Of a stretch of 54,364 nt of DNA, positions 24,781 through 31,538 are shown in pieces. Source of the stretch: Maccoyibacter intestinihominis. GTDB lineage: Bacteria > Bacillota > Clostridia > Lachnospirales > Lachnospiraceae. The stretch's first letter is position 1. The number at the start of each line of letters is the position of its first letter. The notes beneath the pieces were generated by a model that worked only from the letters and a program-made list of their open reading frames with translations, was not told the origin of the DNA and did no database searches. Position numbers and translations under genes: made by a program. The DNA is taken from NCBI RefSeq assembly GCF_040096355.1, contig NZ_JBBMEX010000016.1:1-54364 (forward strand), in the 5' to 3' direction.

Positions 24781-24838
24781 GATCGTTTATCCTCCTAAAT
24801 AGATTGAAATATGTCAATGAGTTTTTTTCTTGAACAAT

Positions 24839-24847
24839 ATTATAGCA
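24839..24847 (-). promoter_or_regulatory. extended -10 promoter of the bile salt hydrolase operon
   Basis: On the minus strand TGCTATAAT provides a perfect -10 (24839-24844) with the TGn extension. The -35 region (GGAACA at 17 bp) is weak, as is common with extended -10 promoters. The start codon is 59 bp further on. Confidence 0.6.
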
Positions 24848-24915
24848 CAATTCTTTTATTTTGTTCCAACTTCATACATGATCATAACATGTAAACTTTA
24901 AACTATTTTCCTAGA

Positions 24916-25314
24916 TTATTTCTCCATCAGTTTTTCAAACCAGGTATCCATAGCTAGGATGAATTGACCTACGTCTGGCAATTCTTGCAGCATTTCGTTT
25001 AGGGTTTTGTGCTTCACATATTTCTGCACATACACCCAACAGGCAACGCTACTGGCTTCTGATACAATGTCAGCTATGGTTTGGCGCATAAGCTCTTCAA
25101 ATTCAGCAATTTCTTCTTTCGGAACAACATCATACAGTGTTGGTGCCTGATGACTTATTTTTGCTCCATTTTCATTTGCATCTTTAAGCAGATTCTTAAC
25201 TTTTTCTCTTGAATCCTCCGGTACTTTCATGTATTCCCACATAAATGCTACCACATCGTCTGGTGTGTCTTTTTTAAGTGGTGGTAGCTGAATATAATCA
25301 TTGTTTTCGCTCAT
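24916..25314 (-). CDS. hypothetical protein of the plasmid-like module
   Basis: The 132-residue, acidic, mostly helical protein (MSENNDYIQLPPLKKDTP) has no recognised domain, signal peptide or membrane segment. A C-terminal helix pair (EASSVACWVYVQKYV, then FILAMDTWFEKLME) is amphipathic. The start at 25314 is chosen because GGAGG lies 8 bp upstream; the ATG at 25320 is too close to it. It is the last gene of the ParB-ParA-ParB-RepA run, 13 bp after a small membrane protein gene, so it probably belongs to the element. Confidence 0.65.
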   Translation of the reverse strand: MSENNDYIQLPPLKKDTPDDVVAFMWEYMKVPEDSREKVKNLLKDANENGAKISHQAPTLYDVVPKEEIAEFEELMRQTIADIVSEASSVACWVYVQKYVKHKTLNEMLQELPDVGQFILAMDTWFEKLMEK

Positions 25315-25327
25315 TTTCATATCCTCC

Positions 25328-25624
25328 TCACGATATAATAAAATCAATAATACAGTCTCTTGTCATGTCCAGTACAGTATCTACGAACACTCCTGCAAAC
25401 AGGATCAGATATAGAATAACACTCAGCGCAAACAGGAATGCAACCTGTACCCAGTCATGGTAACAGTATGCAGTTGCTATAATCAACAAAGTGAATATAA
25501 ATCCAAGGATTCCTCTGACAACCGCATAAGTCTGTACTGTCATCTTCACTGCCAGGCCGATCACAAAAAGGATCAGCCATACCGGCAGTAATAATATCTT
25601 CCCAGCAAGTTTTAAAATAAACAT
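25328..25624 (-). CDS. small membrane protein of the plasmid-like module
   Basis: The 98-residue protein is almost entirely hydrophobic, with three predicted membrane helices (about 3-25, 35-53 and 58-83) and a short polar C-terminus. The family is not recognised. An AGGAGG site sits 5 bp before the ATG at 25624. It begins 9 bp after the repA stop, so it is co-transcribed with repA. Small membrane proteins are common next to replication genes of Firmicute ICEs, but its role here is unknown. Confidence 0.6.
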   Translation of the reverse strand: MFILKLAGKILLLPVWLILFVIGLAVKMTVQTYAVVRGILGFIFTLLIIATAYCYHDWVQVAFLFALSVILYLILFAGVFVDTVLDMTRDCIIDFIIS

Positions 25625-25633
25625 GTGCACCTC

Positions 25634-26632
25634 CTATCTTACCAGTCCTGGCATATCATGGTTCACCTCTGCCTGATAATACCCGTTCATCGTTGACGGT
25701 GCATTAAACAGGGCTGCTAATAAATATTTCTTGATGTTCTTCACTTTGGTGGTGTTACTACGCATACAGTGTAAGACATACTCGATATGTGAATAGGTCA
25801 GCATCAGAAATTTTTTCTTCACCAGTGATGCCGGATACCACTTGCTGGCAATCAATATTTTGTCATTTTTACACATCACAGTCTCTACGATCAGGTTCAC
25901 GATTTCATCTACCTGTCGCATATCGTCATGATGGGTTACTTCCAGTGATTCATAATCAATGGTCTCTTTGACAAGGTTTTCATAAGCCTGATAATCCTCA
26001 GAGCGATTATCGCTATCAAATCTTTTCTCATCCACAGATATGATAGGATTAGATTTATTATCATTCATTTCAGTATCACTAAGATTAGTATTATTAGGGT
26101 TTGAAATGTAAACTTCTTGAAGTTTGTTTTCGGGACTTCTAGAAGTTTGATTTTGGGACTTCATGAAGTTTAAATTGTAAACTTCTGCAGGCTCTTCATT
26201 TTCCACAGAAGTTTGTTTTTTAAACTTCTCTAATCCCTCTCCAAATTTTTTCTCATCTGTTTTCTCAGGCATAAAGGTTTTCACGTAGATAACGTTCACC
26301 TTTCCAAATCCCTGCCTGCGTTTCTCAATCAGACCAATTCCTGTTTCGTCATCCAGTTCTCTCATGGATTTGATGGCTTTATTTCTGCCACAGTTCAGTA
26401 ATTCCATGATATCTTCGATGGAAAAGTAGATATATGCTCTGTTTTTGTCGTCAAACCACTGATTTTTGATGGAAAGAGACATTCGATCCAACATCAGTCC
26501 ATATAAAATTTTAGCATCGCTTGATAAATCTTTAAAGTAACTGTCTGTAAATAATGCTTTTGGTATGCGGTAGAAGCTGAACTGATCAGCTTCGGTACCG
26601 TAAAAATAATTAAATGTCATTTTTTTCTCCAT
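25634..26632 (-). CDS. repA: RepA_N-type replication initiator
   Basis: The 332-residue protein has the RepA_N winged-helix domain at about 8-115 (FSFYRIPKALFTDSYFKDLSSDAKILYGLMLDRMSLS in overlapping pieces, then YFSIEDIMELLNCGRNKAIKS). A variable linker (about 125-215) and a C-terminal DnaD-like helical domain (about 220-330) follow. RepA_N proteins start theta replication of Firmicute plasmids and some ICEs, and their origin lies inside the rep gene. Palindromic repeats exactly in the linker-coding part (26110-26229) fit this. The start at 26632 follows AGGAGG. It lies 78 bp after parB. A second replicator so close to oriC would need control. Confidence 0.88.
   Translation of the reverse strand: MEKKMTFNYFYGTEADQFSFYRIPKALFTDSYFKDLSSDAKILYGLMLDRMSLSIKNQWFDDKNRAYIYFSIEDIMELLNCGRNKAIKSMRELDDETGIGLIEKRRQGFGKVNVIYVKTFMPEKTDEKKFGEGLEKFKKQTSVENEEPAEVYNLNFMKSQNQTSRSPENKLQEVYISNPNNTNLSDTEMNDNKSNPIISVDEKRFDSDNRSEDYQAYENLVKETIDYESLEVTHHDDMRQVDEIVNLIVETVMCKNDKILIASKWYPASLVKKKFLMLTYSHIEYVLHCMRSNTTKVKNIKKYLLAALFNAPSTMNGYYQAEVNHDMPGLVR
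26110..26229. repeat. iteron-like palindromes inside repA, probable element origin
   Basis: Three palindromes occur about 23-25 bp apart: AAACTTC-TT-GAAGTTT (26110-26125), ACTTCTAGAAGT (26135-26146) and ACTTCATGAAGT (26158-26169). Three AGAAGTTT/AAACTTCT half sites follow at 26179, 26207 and 26222. Another half site is at 26673, upstream of the start. They fall in the linker-coding part of repA, where the origin of RepA_N plasmids is known to lie. Confidence 0.65.
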
Positions 26633-26710
26633 AACTGCCTCCTTTCGTTTTCTGCTAAGAAGTCCTCTTTTTAAACTTCTTTGACTTTGTTTTCTTAACT
26701 TTTTCTATCC

Positions 26711-27616
26711 TTAACAGGACTGTTCCTGCATCCGTTTTTCTAATAATGATTCAATCACCTGCTCCATATCTTTGGCTGTATAATCATCCGGAAAATACTT
26801 TGTCAGTTTCTTTTCTGAGAAAGTGAGAGACCGGGATACTTTCTTTGCCATCACACAGTTATTGAAAATTGATAACATCTGAATCTGATTAATTGGCCCA
26901 TCATTCAGTTGATTTCTAAGTGCTGCAATCTGTTTGGGCTTGATAAATCCAGTGTCGCTGATATATTCGTAGATCCATTCCTGTACTTCCTTATCGATGT
27001 AGGAGATATCAATAGCAACTGTAAATTGGAGCTTTTTCTTATCTACCAGATCTAAAAGTTCTGGTATTAATTCCGTGAGACGAATATATCTTTGAACCTG
27101 TCGTCCACTTTCTCCATTATCCTTTCCAATGAGATCTGCCGTCTCATAATTCCCGACATTTTGTCGGGGATTTTCTTTTGTCGGACGACCTGCTGTTCTT
27201 CTCATAGCATCCATTTTCATCTTATATGCAAATGCTTTCTCACTCGGTAACAGTTCCTCTCGCTGAATGTTAGCGTCCACCATCGCAATCACCGCATCAT
27301 CATCCGATAATTCTCTTACGATTGCCGGAATTGTCGTCAGTCCTGCAAGCTGTGCTGCATGCATTCTTCTGTGACCGGATACCATTTCATATTCTTCATT
27401 TTCATCCATACGTAGCAGTACCGGAGTCAGTACTCCATTGATCTTTACACTTTCTACCAGGTCCTGCATCTTTTCATCATCCAGCACCTTGAACGGATGA
27501 TTCTTAAACGGATGGATCTTACTAATTTCTATCTCCATTGCTGACTCTTCATTTACCACACCAAGCAGTTCATCAATACTTGCCAGTTTAATCTTTTCGC
27601 CACTTCTATTTTTCAT
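26711..27616 (-). CDS. ParB-family partition protein of the element
   Basis: The 301-residue protein has an N-terminal ParB domain (EISKIHPFKNHPFKV, ESVKINGVLTPVLLR, SGHRRMHAAQLAGL) and an arm ending LPSEKAFAYKMKMDAMRR. A helix-turn-helix region (SGRQVQRYIRLTELIPELLDLV) and a C-terminal domain of about 90 residues complete it. The motif is SGHRR rather than the GERRWRA of chromosomal Spo0J, as in plasmid-type ParBs. Its ATG overlaps the ParA stop by 11 bp. It resembles the split ParB at 28.4-29.3 kb and the truncated one at 11.2 kb. Confidence 0.88.
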   Translation of the reverse strand: MKNRSGEKIKLASIDELLGVVNEESAMEIEISKIHPFKNHPFKVLDDEKMQDLVESVKINGVLTPVLLRMDENEEYEMVSGHRRMHAAQLAGLTTIPAIVRELSDDDAVIAMVDANIQREELLPSEKAFAYKMKMDAMRRTAGRPTKENPRQNVGNYETADLIGKDNGESGRQVQRYIRLTELIPELLDLVDKKKLQFTVAIDISYIDKEVQEWIYEYISDTGFIKPKQIAALRNQLNDGPINQIQMLSIFNNCVMAKKVSRSLTFSEKKLTKYFPDDYTAKDMEQVIESLLEKRMQEQSC

Positions 27617-28391
27617 TATTCAAAACCTCCTGTGTCAATTTCATATATGCCTCGGCAACTTTTCCTTTCGGACAGTGCATGTAAATACTTTTTCCCTCTG
27701 CACTGGTCTCAGCCGCTTTTACAGACATCGGGATCACATTTTCAAATACTTCAATCTGGCTTCCGTAGGTTGTATGTACTCTCGATGCAATGTCTCTTGC
27801 GTAATTGGTTCTGAAATCTACCATAGTCAAGAGAATGCCCTCAATCGCCAGTTTCCGGTTCAGTCTTTTCTTTACTGTGAGAATGGTCTTGATCAGCTGC
27901 TGAAGTCCTTTAACAGGCAGATATGCGGCCTGTACAGGTATCAGCACGGAATCAGAGGAGACCAGTGCATTGATTGTCATCATACCAAGGCTTGGCATAC
28001 AGTCGATCAGGATATAATCGTATCGGCATCTTATCGCATCGATATATTCCTTCATGATCATTTCTCTGCTCATAACATTTCCCATCGTTACTTCCAGGGC
28101 AGAAAGCTCAATATTTGCCGGAAGTAAATCTACATTTTCCTGGTGATGTAAGATACCATCTTTCAAGGAGATTTCTTCTTCATTGATGACATCCATCATG
28201 ATCGTTGCCAGTGTAATGCGAAGATCATCCGGTTCCTCATATCCAAGACTTGCTGTTAAACTTCCCTGTGGATCCGCGTCGATCAGCAACACTTTCTTAC
28301 CTTCTCGTGCCAGTCCAATGCCTACATTTACGGTTGTGGTGGTCTTTCCAACGCCGCCTTTCTGGTTTACTACGGATATAACTTTACACAT
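27606..28391 (-). CDS. ParA-family partition ATPase of the element
   Basis: The 261-residue ATPase begins MCKVISVVNQKGGVGKTTT (deviant Walker A). It continues with VLLIDADPQGSLT (A'), YDYILIDCMPSLGMMTINAL (Walker B) and VLIPVQAAYLPVKGLQQL. No N-terminal HTH is present, so it resembles type Ib or chromosomal Soj-like ParA. The start at 28391 follows AAGGAG at 28400; longer starts would lie inside the preceding parB. It moves or positions the replicon with ParB. It lies between two ParB genes. Confidence 0.92.
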   Translation of the reverse strand: MCKVISVVNQKGGVGKTTTTVNVGIGLAREGKKVLLIDADPQGSLTASLGYEEPDDLRITLATIMMDVINEEEISLKDGILHHQENVDLLPANIELSALEVTMGNVMSREMIMKEYIDAIRCRYDYILIDCMPSLGMMTINALVSSDSVLIPVQAAYLPVKGLQQLIKTILTVKKRLNRKLAIEGILLTMVDFRTNYARDIASRVHTTYGSQIEVFENVIPMSVKAAETSAEGKSIYMHCPKGKVAEAYMKLTQEVLNNEK

Positions 28392-28405
28392 GATTTCTTT
28401 CTCCT

Positions 28406-29275
28406 TTAACTTTCCCATGATTCTTTTTTCCATAATTTCAACAATGCCAGTATTTCCCACTTCATCATTGCCGGTGTATAAGAATTTGGAAAATACTTGT
28501 GTAACTGCTCGTTTGTAAATGCCACTCTTGTGATCTCACCCTTTTTCACTTCACACGTGATTTCTTCCATCTTTTCCAGTGACAACTGTTTTTCTTTACT
28601 CAGTTGCCGGATTCTCTGTGCCTGTGAGAGTGACGGGATCGCCTGTGCATACTCCATTGCTACAAGCAATTCCTTTTGCTCTTTTTCACTTAATGCTGCT
28701 ATCTCTACAGCCGGACAAAAAGAAATAATCTCATCATCCAGTTTCTGCAGCATTTCCGGTATCAGTTTTGTCAGTGAGATATAACGCTGCACTTGTTTTG
28801 GACTATCACCACAATCCTCGCTGATGATCTCTATCGCTCACTTTCTTGGTGTTTTGTGGTCAACTTGGCTCTTTTTTCGACCACTTTTTCTTTTCAATAC
28901 GTCATTCTTTAATTTGTAAGCAAAAGCTTTTTCACTGTAGCTGATCCGTTCTCTGTGAAGATTGGAATCTACCATGCTTAAAATGGAATCATCTTCACTT
29001 AATACCCGGATGATCACCGGTACTTTACGGTATCCAAGTTTCTCCGCAGCATGTTTTCTTCTGTGGCCGGATATGATCTCATAGTAGCCATCCGGTACTG
29101 GTCTGACGATCAGCGGATTTAATATTCCATACTTCTCAATGCTTTCCTGCAGAAGAAACATTTCCTTATCATCTTTCACCTGAAACGGATGCTCTTTGAA
29201 CGGTCGAAGACGCTCAATCTCAATTTCTATGATTCTTTCTTCGTTTTCTCCTGATTGTCTGTTTGGCTCAGTCAT
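28406..29275 (-). pseudogene. ParB-family gene interrupted by an in-frame TGA
   Basis: One frame of 290 codons encodes a full ParB-like protein: MTEPNRQSGENEERIIEIE, FKEHPFQV, SGHRRKHAAEKLGYRKVPV and SYSEKAFAYKLKN. After a TGA at 28838 it continues as AIEIISEDCGDSPKQVQRYI and a C-terminal domain ending at 28406. Both halves are in the same frame, so a single change (for example CGA to TGA) explains the split. The first 145 residues would be made as a free N-terminal domain. The second half has an internal ATG-free start only, unless GTG or CAG-region initiation occurs. A sequencing error or readthrough is possible. The start at 29275 follows GGAAAGGAG. Confidence 0.75.
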
Positions 29276-29302
29276 CTTGACTCCTTTCCTCCAGGATTCA
29301 GG

Positions 29303-29354
29303 AAATAAAAAATGCCTGCCTGGAACTTTTATAGATAGTAAAGTTCCAAACAGA
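29303..29354 (-). terminator. attenuator-like terminator hairpin before the split parB
   Basis: On the minus strand a 17-bp stem with three mismatches or wobbles (29338-29354 with 29314-29330) is followed by an ATTTTTTATTT tract down to 29303. Only 27 bp remain before the start codon, filled by the ribosome site, so no promoter fits between. This mirrors the hairpin at 11736-11782. Confidence 0.7.
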
Positions 29355-29370
29355 CATTGCTGTTTGACCA

Positions 29371-29675
29371 TTAGCTGTAGCTAATAGAATTGAATACTGT
29401 TTCAGCTAATTTATGTTTGCAGGTTTGGGAGAGATTGTTTCTTTTCCCGCCTTTTCTCTGATTTACATCCCCAAATAAGGGGTGACAACAGAGTGGAACC
29501 CAAATGTTAGCTGGACTTCTTAAAACCCATGTTTGCAAAACGGTAATTTTGATTAGCGGTCAGCTAACAAAAATCGGATTGCGTTAGCTGGAAATTGATC
29601 ATTTTGAATGGAAAATCATGTCACGAACGTGATTAGAAAATAACAAAAGCGTTCGCTGTCAGCTAATCCAGCTAA
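29371..29675. repeat. cluster of TTAGCTG repeats upstream of the accessory partition genes
   Basis: TTAGCTG or CAGCTAA occurs at 29371, 29403, 29507, 29561, 29584, 29660 and 29669. The first copy is part of the dyad TTAGCT-GT-AGCTAA. Seven copies of a heptamer in 305 bp, in both orientations, is well above chance. They could be a partition centromere (parC), operator sites, or leader RNA pairing elements. The same motif occurs twice at 12.2 kb. No coding frame is seen in 29372-29690. Confidence 0.55.
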
Positions 29676-29691
29676 CATTTTCGAACGCTTT
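29646..29691 (-). terminator. terminator of the tRNA-Arg gene
   Basis: Arms AAAGCGTTCG (29682-29691 read on the minus strand) and CGAACGCTTT (29646-29655) pair around a 26-nt loop and are followed by TGTTATTTTC. It begins 6 bp after the tRNA 3' end. Two TTAGCTG repeats lie in its loop. Confidence 0.65.
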
Positions 29692-29697
29692 GAAGCC

Positions 29698-29771
29698 CGT
29701 CGCCAAGAGGATTTGAACCTCCGACCCCTCGCTTAGGAGGCGAGTGCTCTATCCAGCTGAGCTATGACGAC
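29698..29771 (-). tRNA. tRNA-Arg, anticodon CCT
   Basis: The 74-nt cloverleaf on the minus strand has an acceptor pairing of GTCGTCA (29765-29771) with TGGCGAC (29699-29705), a D arm with AGCTCAGCTGGATAGAGC, and an anticodon stem CTCGC/GCGAG with loop CTCCTAA. The T arm is GGAGG-TTCAAAT-CCTCT. CCA is not encoded. A promoter lies at 29832-29860 and a terminator at 29646-29691. It sits between the plasmid-like module and a broken tRNA-Arg(CCT) 5' half, so it may be the functional copy supplied by, or restored beside, the element. Confidence 0.92.
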
Positions 29772-29831
29772 ACATGCCGTAAACCCTTGATTTTACTGGG
29801 TTTCTGGGATTTTTCCCTTCGGCCATATATA

Positions 29832-29860
29832 AGATTATCAACTCTTTTTTGAGTTGTCAA
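29832..29860 (-). promoter_or_regulatory. promoter of tRNA-Arg
   Basis: On the minus strand TTGACA (29855-29860), a 17-bp spacer and TAATCT (29832-29837) lie 60 bp before the tRNA. The spacer itself is a dyad, ACTC-AAAAAA-GAGT, which could bind a regulator. Confidence 0.65.
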
Positions 29861-30003
29861 TCTACAGATTTTTTCGATTTGGTAACATTAGAACGTTCCC
29901 CAATTTGGGGAATGCTTTGTTGTCACCTTTGACATTTTTCAGAATAGATTCGAACTGAAAGTTGTTTTTCATTTTTTCCCTTTGGGGAATGCCTCGGCTT
30001 TCT

Positions 30004-30042
30004 CTTAGGAGGCACTTGTTATATCCATTTAACTATGAGAAC
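30004..30042 (-). pseudogene. 5' half of a tRNA-Arg(CCT), broken at the anticodon loop
   Basis: The minus strand reads GTTCTCA (acceptor 5' strand), a D arm TAGTTAAATGGATATAAC typical of Firmicute tRNA-Arg(CCT), a 5' anticodon strand and the loop CTCCTAAG. After this the sequence (AGAAAGCCGAGG) no longer pairs and no T arm or 3' acceptor (TGAGAAC) follows. The break is at the same place as in the 3' half at 12047-12092, which points to integration at the anticodon loop. Confidence 0.6.
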
Positions 30043-30056
30043 AAAATATTGGCAGC

Positions 30057-30932
30057 TTAGTTCATATAGCGGATGCATCCCTGCATCCAAATATTCCCTT
30101 TGAACCTTCTTCCAATCTGAGGCTCTCCAAGTAAATCTTCTTTATTAATACAAACATCATAAACCAGACCATTTGTATCAATCTTCATAATGTAAATTTC
30201 TTCTTCTGTTATTTTATTCACAGTCTTTTTGTAATCGAGGATTTCTCCTATTACGGAATACTGGTCACTCTCTACACCATATGGCATAAAACAGGTGTCC
30301 ACGATAGACAGAACATCTTCATAAGCGATCCGGCGTGATAACATGGAATAAGTATCCATATCTTCTAAAGTCAGATTTTCGATTGCATCCTCATCCCCAT
30401 CTCTTGCTGCTGCAATCAGGTGGTTCCGGTTCTGCATATTTTTCTGGATCGTTTTTTTCTGCTTTTCATTTTTCATCATCGGAAGAATAATCTTACCGCT
30501 GATGGACAATGCAGAAAGTGTAACACTTCTTCCGACGATTCTTGGAAAATGTTCCTCGTTTAAATACTCCGCTACATTTTGCAGATAAAAGATTAGGGAC
30601 ACACCTAAACGAACCTCATCACAGATTCCGGCATAAGATTCTTTTTCTGCATGCTTTTGTACTTCTGTCTGTTCCTGTGAAGTAATTCCATGTCCGTAAA
30701 AATACGGAATGTAATATTCAATTCTGAAATTGTCGTGGTCAGTAAATTCTCCACGAACTATAATTCCCATGGAATCCGCAAATTCTTTTGTGAATTCTGC
30801 GTACTCGTTTCCTTCCGAATCTCTCGCTGACATATAGTTTGTCGGAGAGGATACAATGCTCTGGAGAAGTTCGTCTAACTCTTTTTGATCTTTTATATTT
30901 TTAAATCCAACTGCTCTTAAAAAATCATGCAT
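30057..30932 (-). CDS. DUF3881 family protein
   Basis: The 291-residue soluble protein begins MHDFLRAVGFKNIKDQKEL and resembles the DUF3881 family of Lachnospiraceae, whose function is unknown. No signal peptide, membrane segment or catalytic motif is visible. The C-terminal part (YIMKIDTNGLVYDVCINKEDLLGEPQIG, in two pieces) looks like a small beta domain. The start at 30932 follows GGAGGAG; the frame's upstream GTG is inside that site. It is likely the first core gene beyond the element boundary and runs toward it. Confidence 0.75.
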   Translation of the reverse strand: MHDFLRAVGFKNIKDQKELDELLQSIVSSPTNYMSARDSEGNEYAEFTKEFADSMGIIVRGEFTDHDNFRIEYYIPYFYGHGITSQEQTEVQKHAEKESYAGICDEVRLGVSLIFYLQNVAEYLNEEHFPRIVGRSVTLSALSISGKIILPMMKNEKQKKTIQKNMQNRNHLIAAARDGDEDAIENLTLEDMDTYSMLSRRIAYEDVLSIVDTCFMPYGVESDQYSVIGEILDYKKTVNKITEEEIYIMKIDTNGLVYDVCINKEDLLGEPQIGRRFKGNIWMQGCIRYMN

Positions 30933-31012
30933 AGAACTCCTCCTCACTTCTTTTGAAATTAATCTTATTATATTATATGTTATTACTTTTTTCTAGGTAT
31001 AGATTGCAATTT

Positions 31013-31513
31013 TTATTTTTTATTAGAATTTAATGCCGTGTCCAATGCTTCCTGCTCTTCCTCGGAAAGAGTGATCACAGAATTTCCATCAATAATTTCT
31101 TTGATGTATGTATAGCATCCTTCACGGCTATGCATTGCATTGATGATAAATCCATCGTTGGTCTGACTTAAGAGTGCAAGTGAAAAACTCAGCTTTCCTC
31201 CCATTTCGTTAAAAGCATCGTATTTTACAAGTCCCACTTTTTGGAAGGTATATTTCATGTTTGAAAAAATACGGTTGATGTTTTTCTCATTTTTCTCATT
31301 GGAGTCCATCAGCTGCTCTACCTGATCCAGTCTTTTTAAAATGGTGTCCTCTAAATTTTTCGCATCTTTTCCTGTCATAAAATTGTTGTATGCTTTTTTC
31401 AGGGAATGCATTTTTGCTGCATTCACGATCATTACGATGATCAGTATCAGTACAAGTGCTGCCAATCCGATCACGATATAATCAGAATCAATTCCTAAGT
31501 ATTCAGATATCAT
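31013..31513 (-). CDS. DUF4446 family membrane protein
   Basis: The 166-residue protein has one N-terminal membrane helix (about 13-33), a coiled-coil (about 40-85) and a small C-terminal domain (RIFSNMKYTFQKVGLVKYDAF, overlapping pieces, to GCYTYIKEIIDG). It is a DUF4446 member, regularly found next to chromosomal parB in Clostridia, as here (26 bp after parB). The function is unknown; a link to chromosome segregation is inferred from position alone. Confidence 0.85.
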   Translation of the reverse strand: MISEYLGIDSDYIVIGLAALVLILIIVMIVNAAKMHSLKKAYNNFMTGKDAKNLEDTILKRLDQVEQLMDSNEKNEKNINRIFSNMKYTFQKVGLVKYDAFNEMGGKLSFSLALLSQTNDGFIINAMHSREGCYTYIKEIIDGNSVITLSEEEQEALDTALNSNKK

Positions 31514-31538
31514 ATTTTCTCCTTCCAGAACGTCTGTT

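Noticed and set aside
29862..29972. 36-codon minus-strand frame (MKNNFQFESILKN...) next to tRNA-Arg
   Set aside because: It has a weak AAAGGG site, but it runs through the tRNA promoter -35 region and is not recognised; too short to support.
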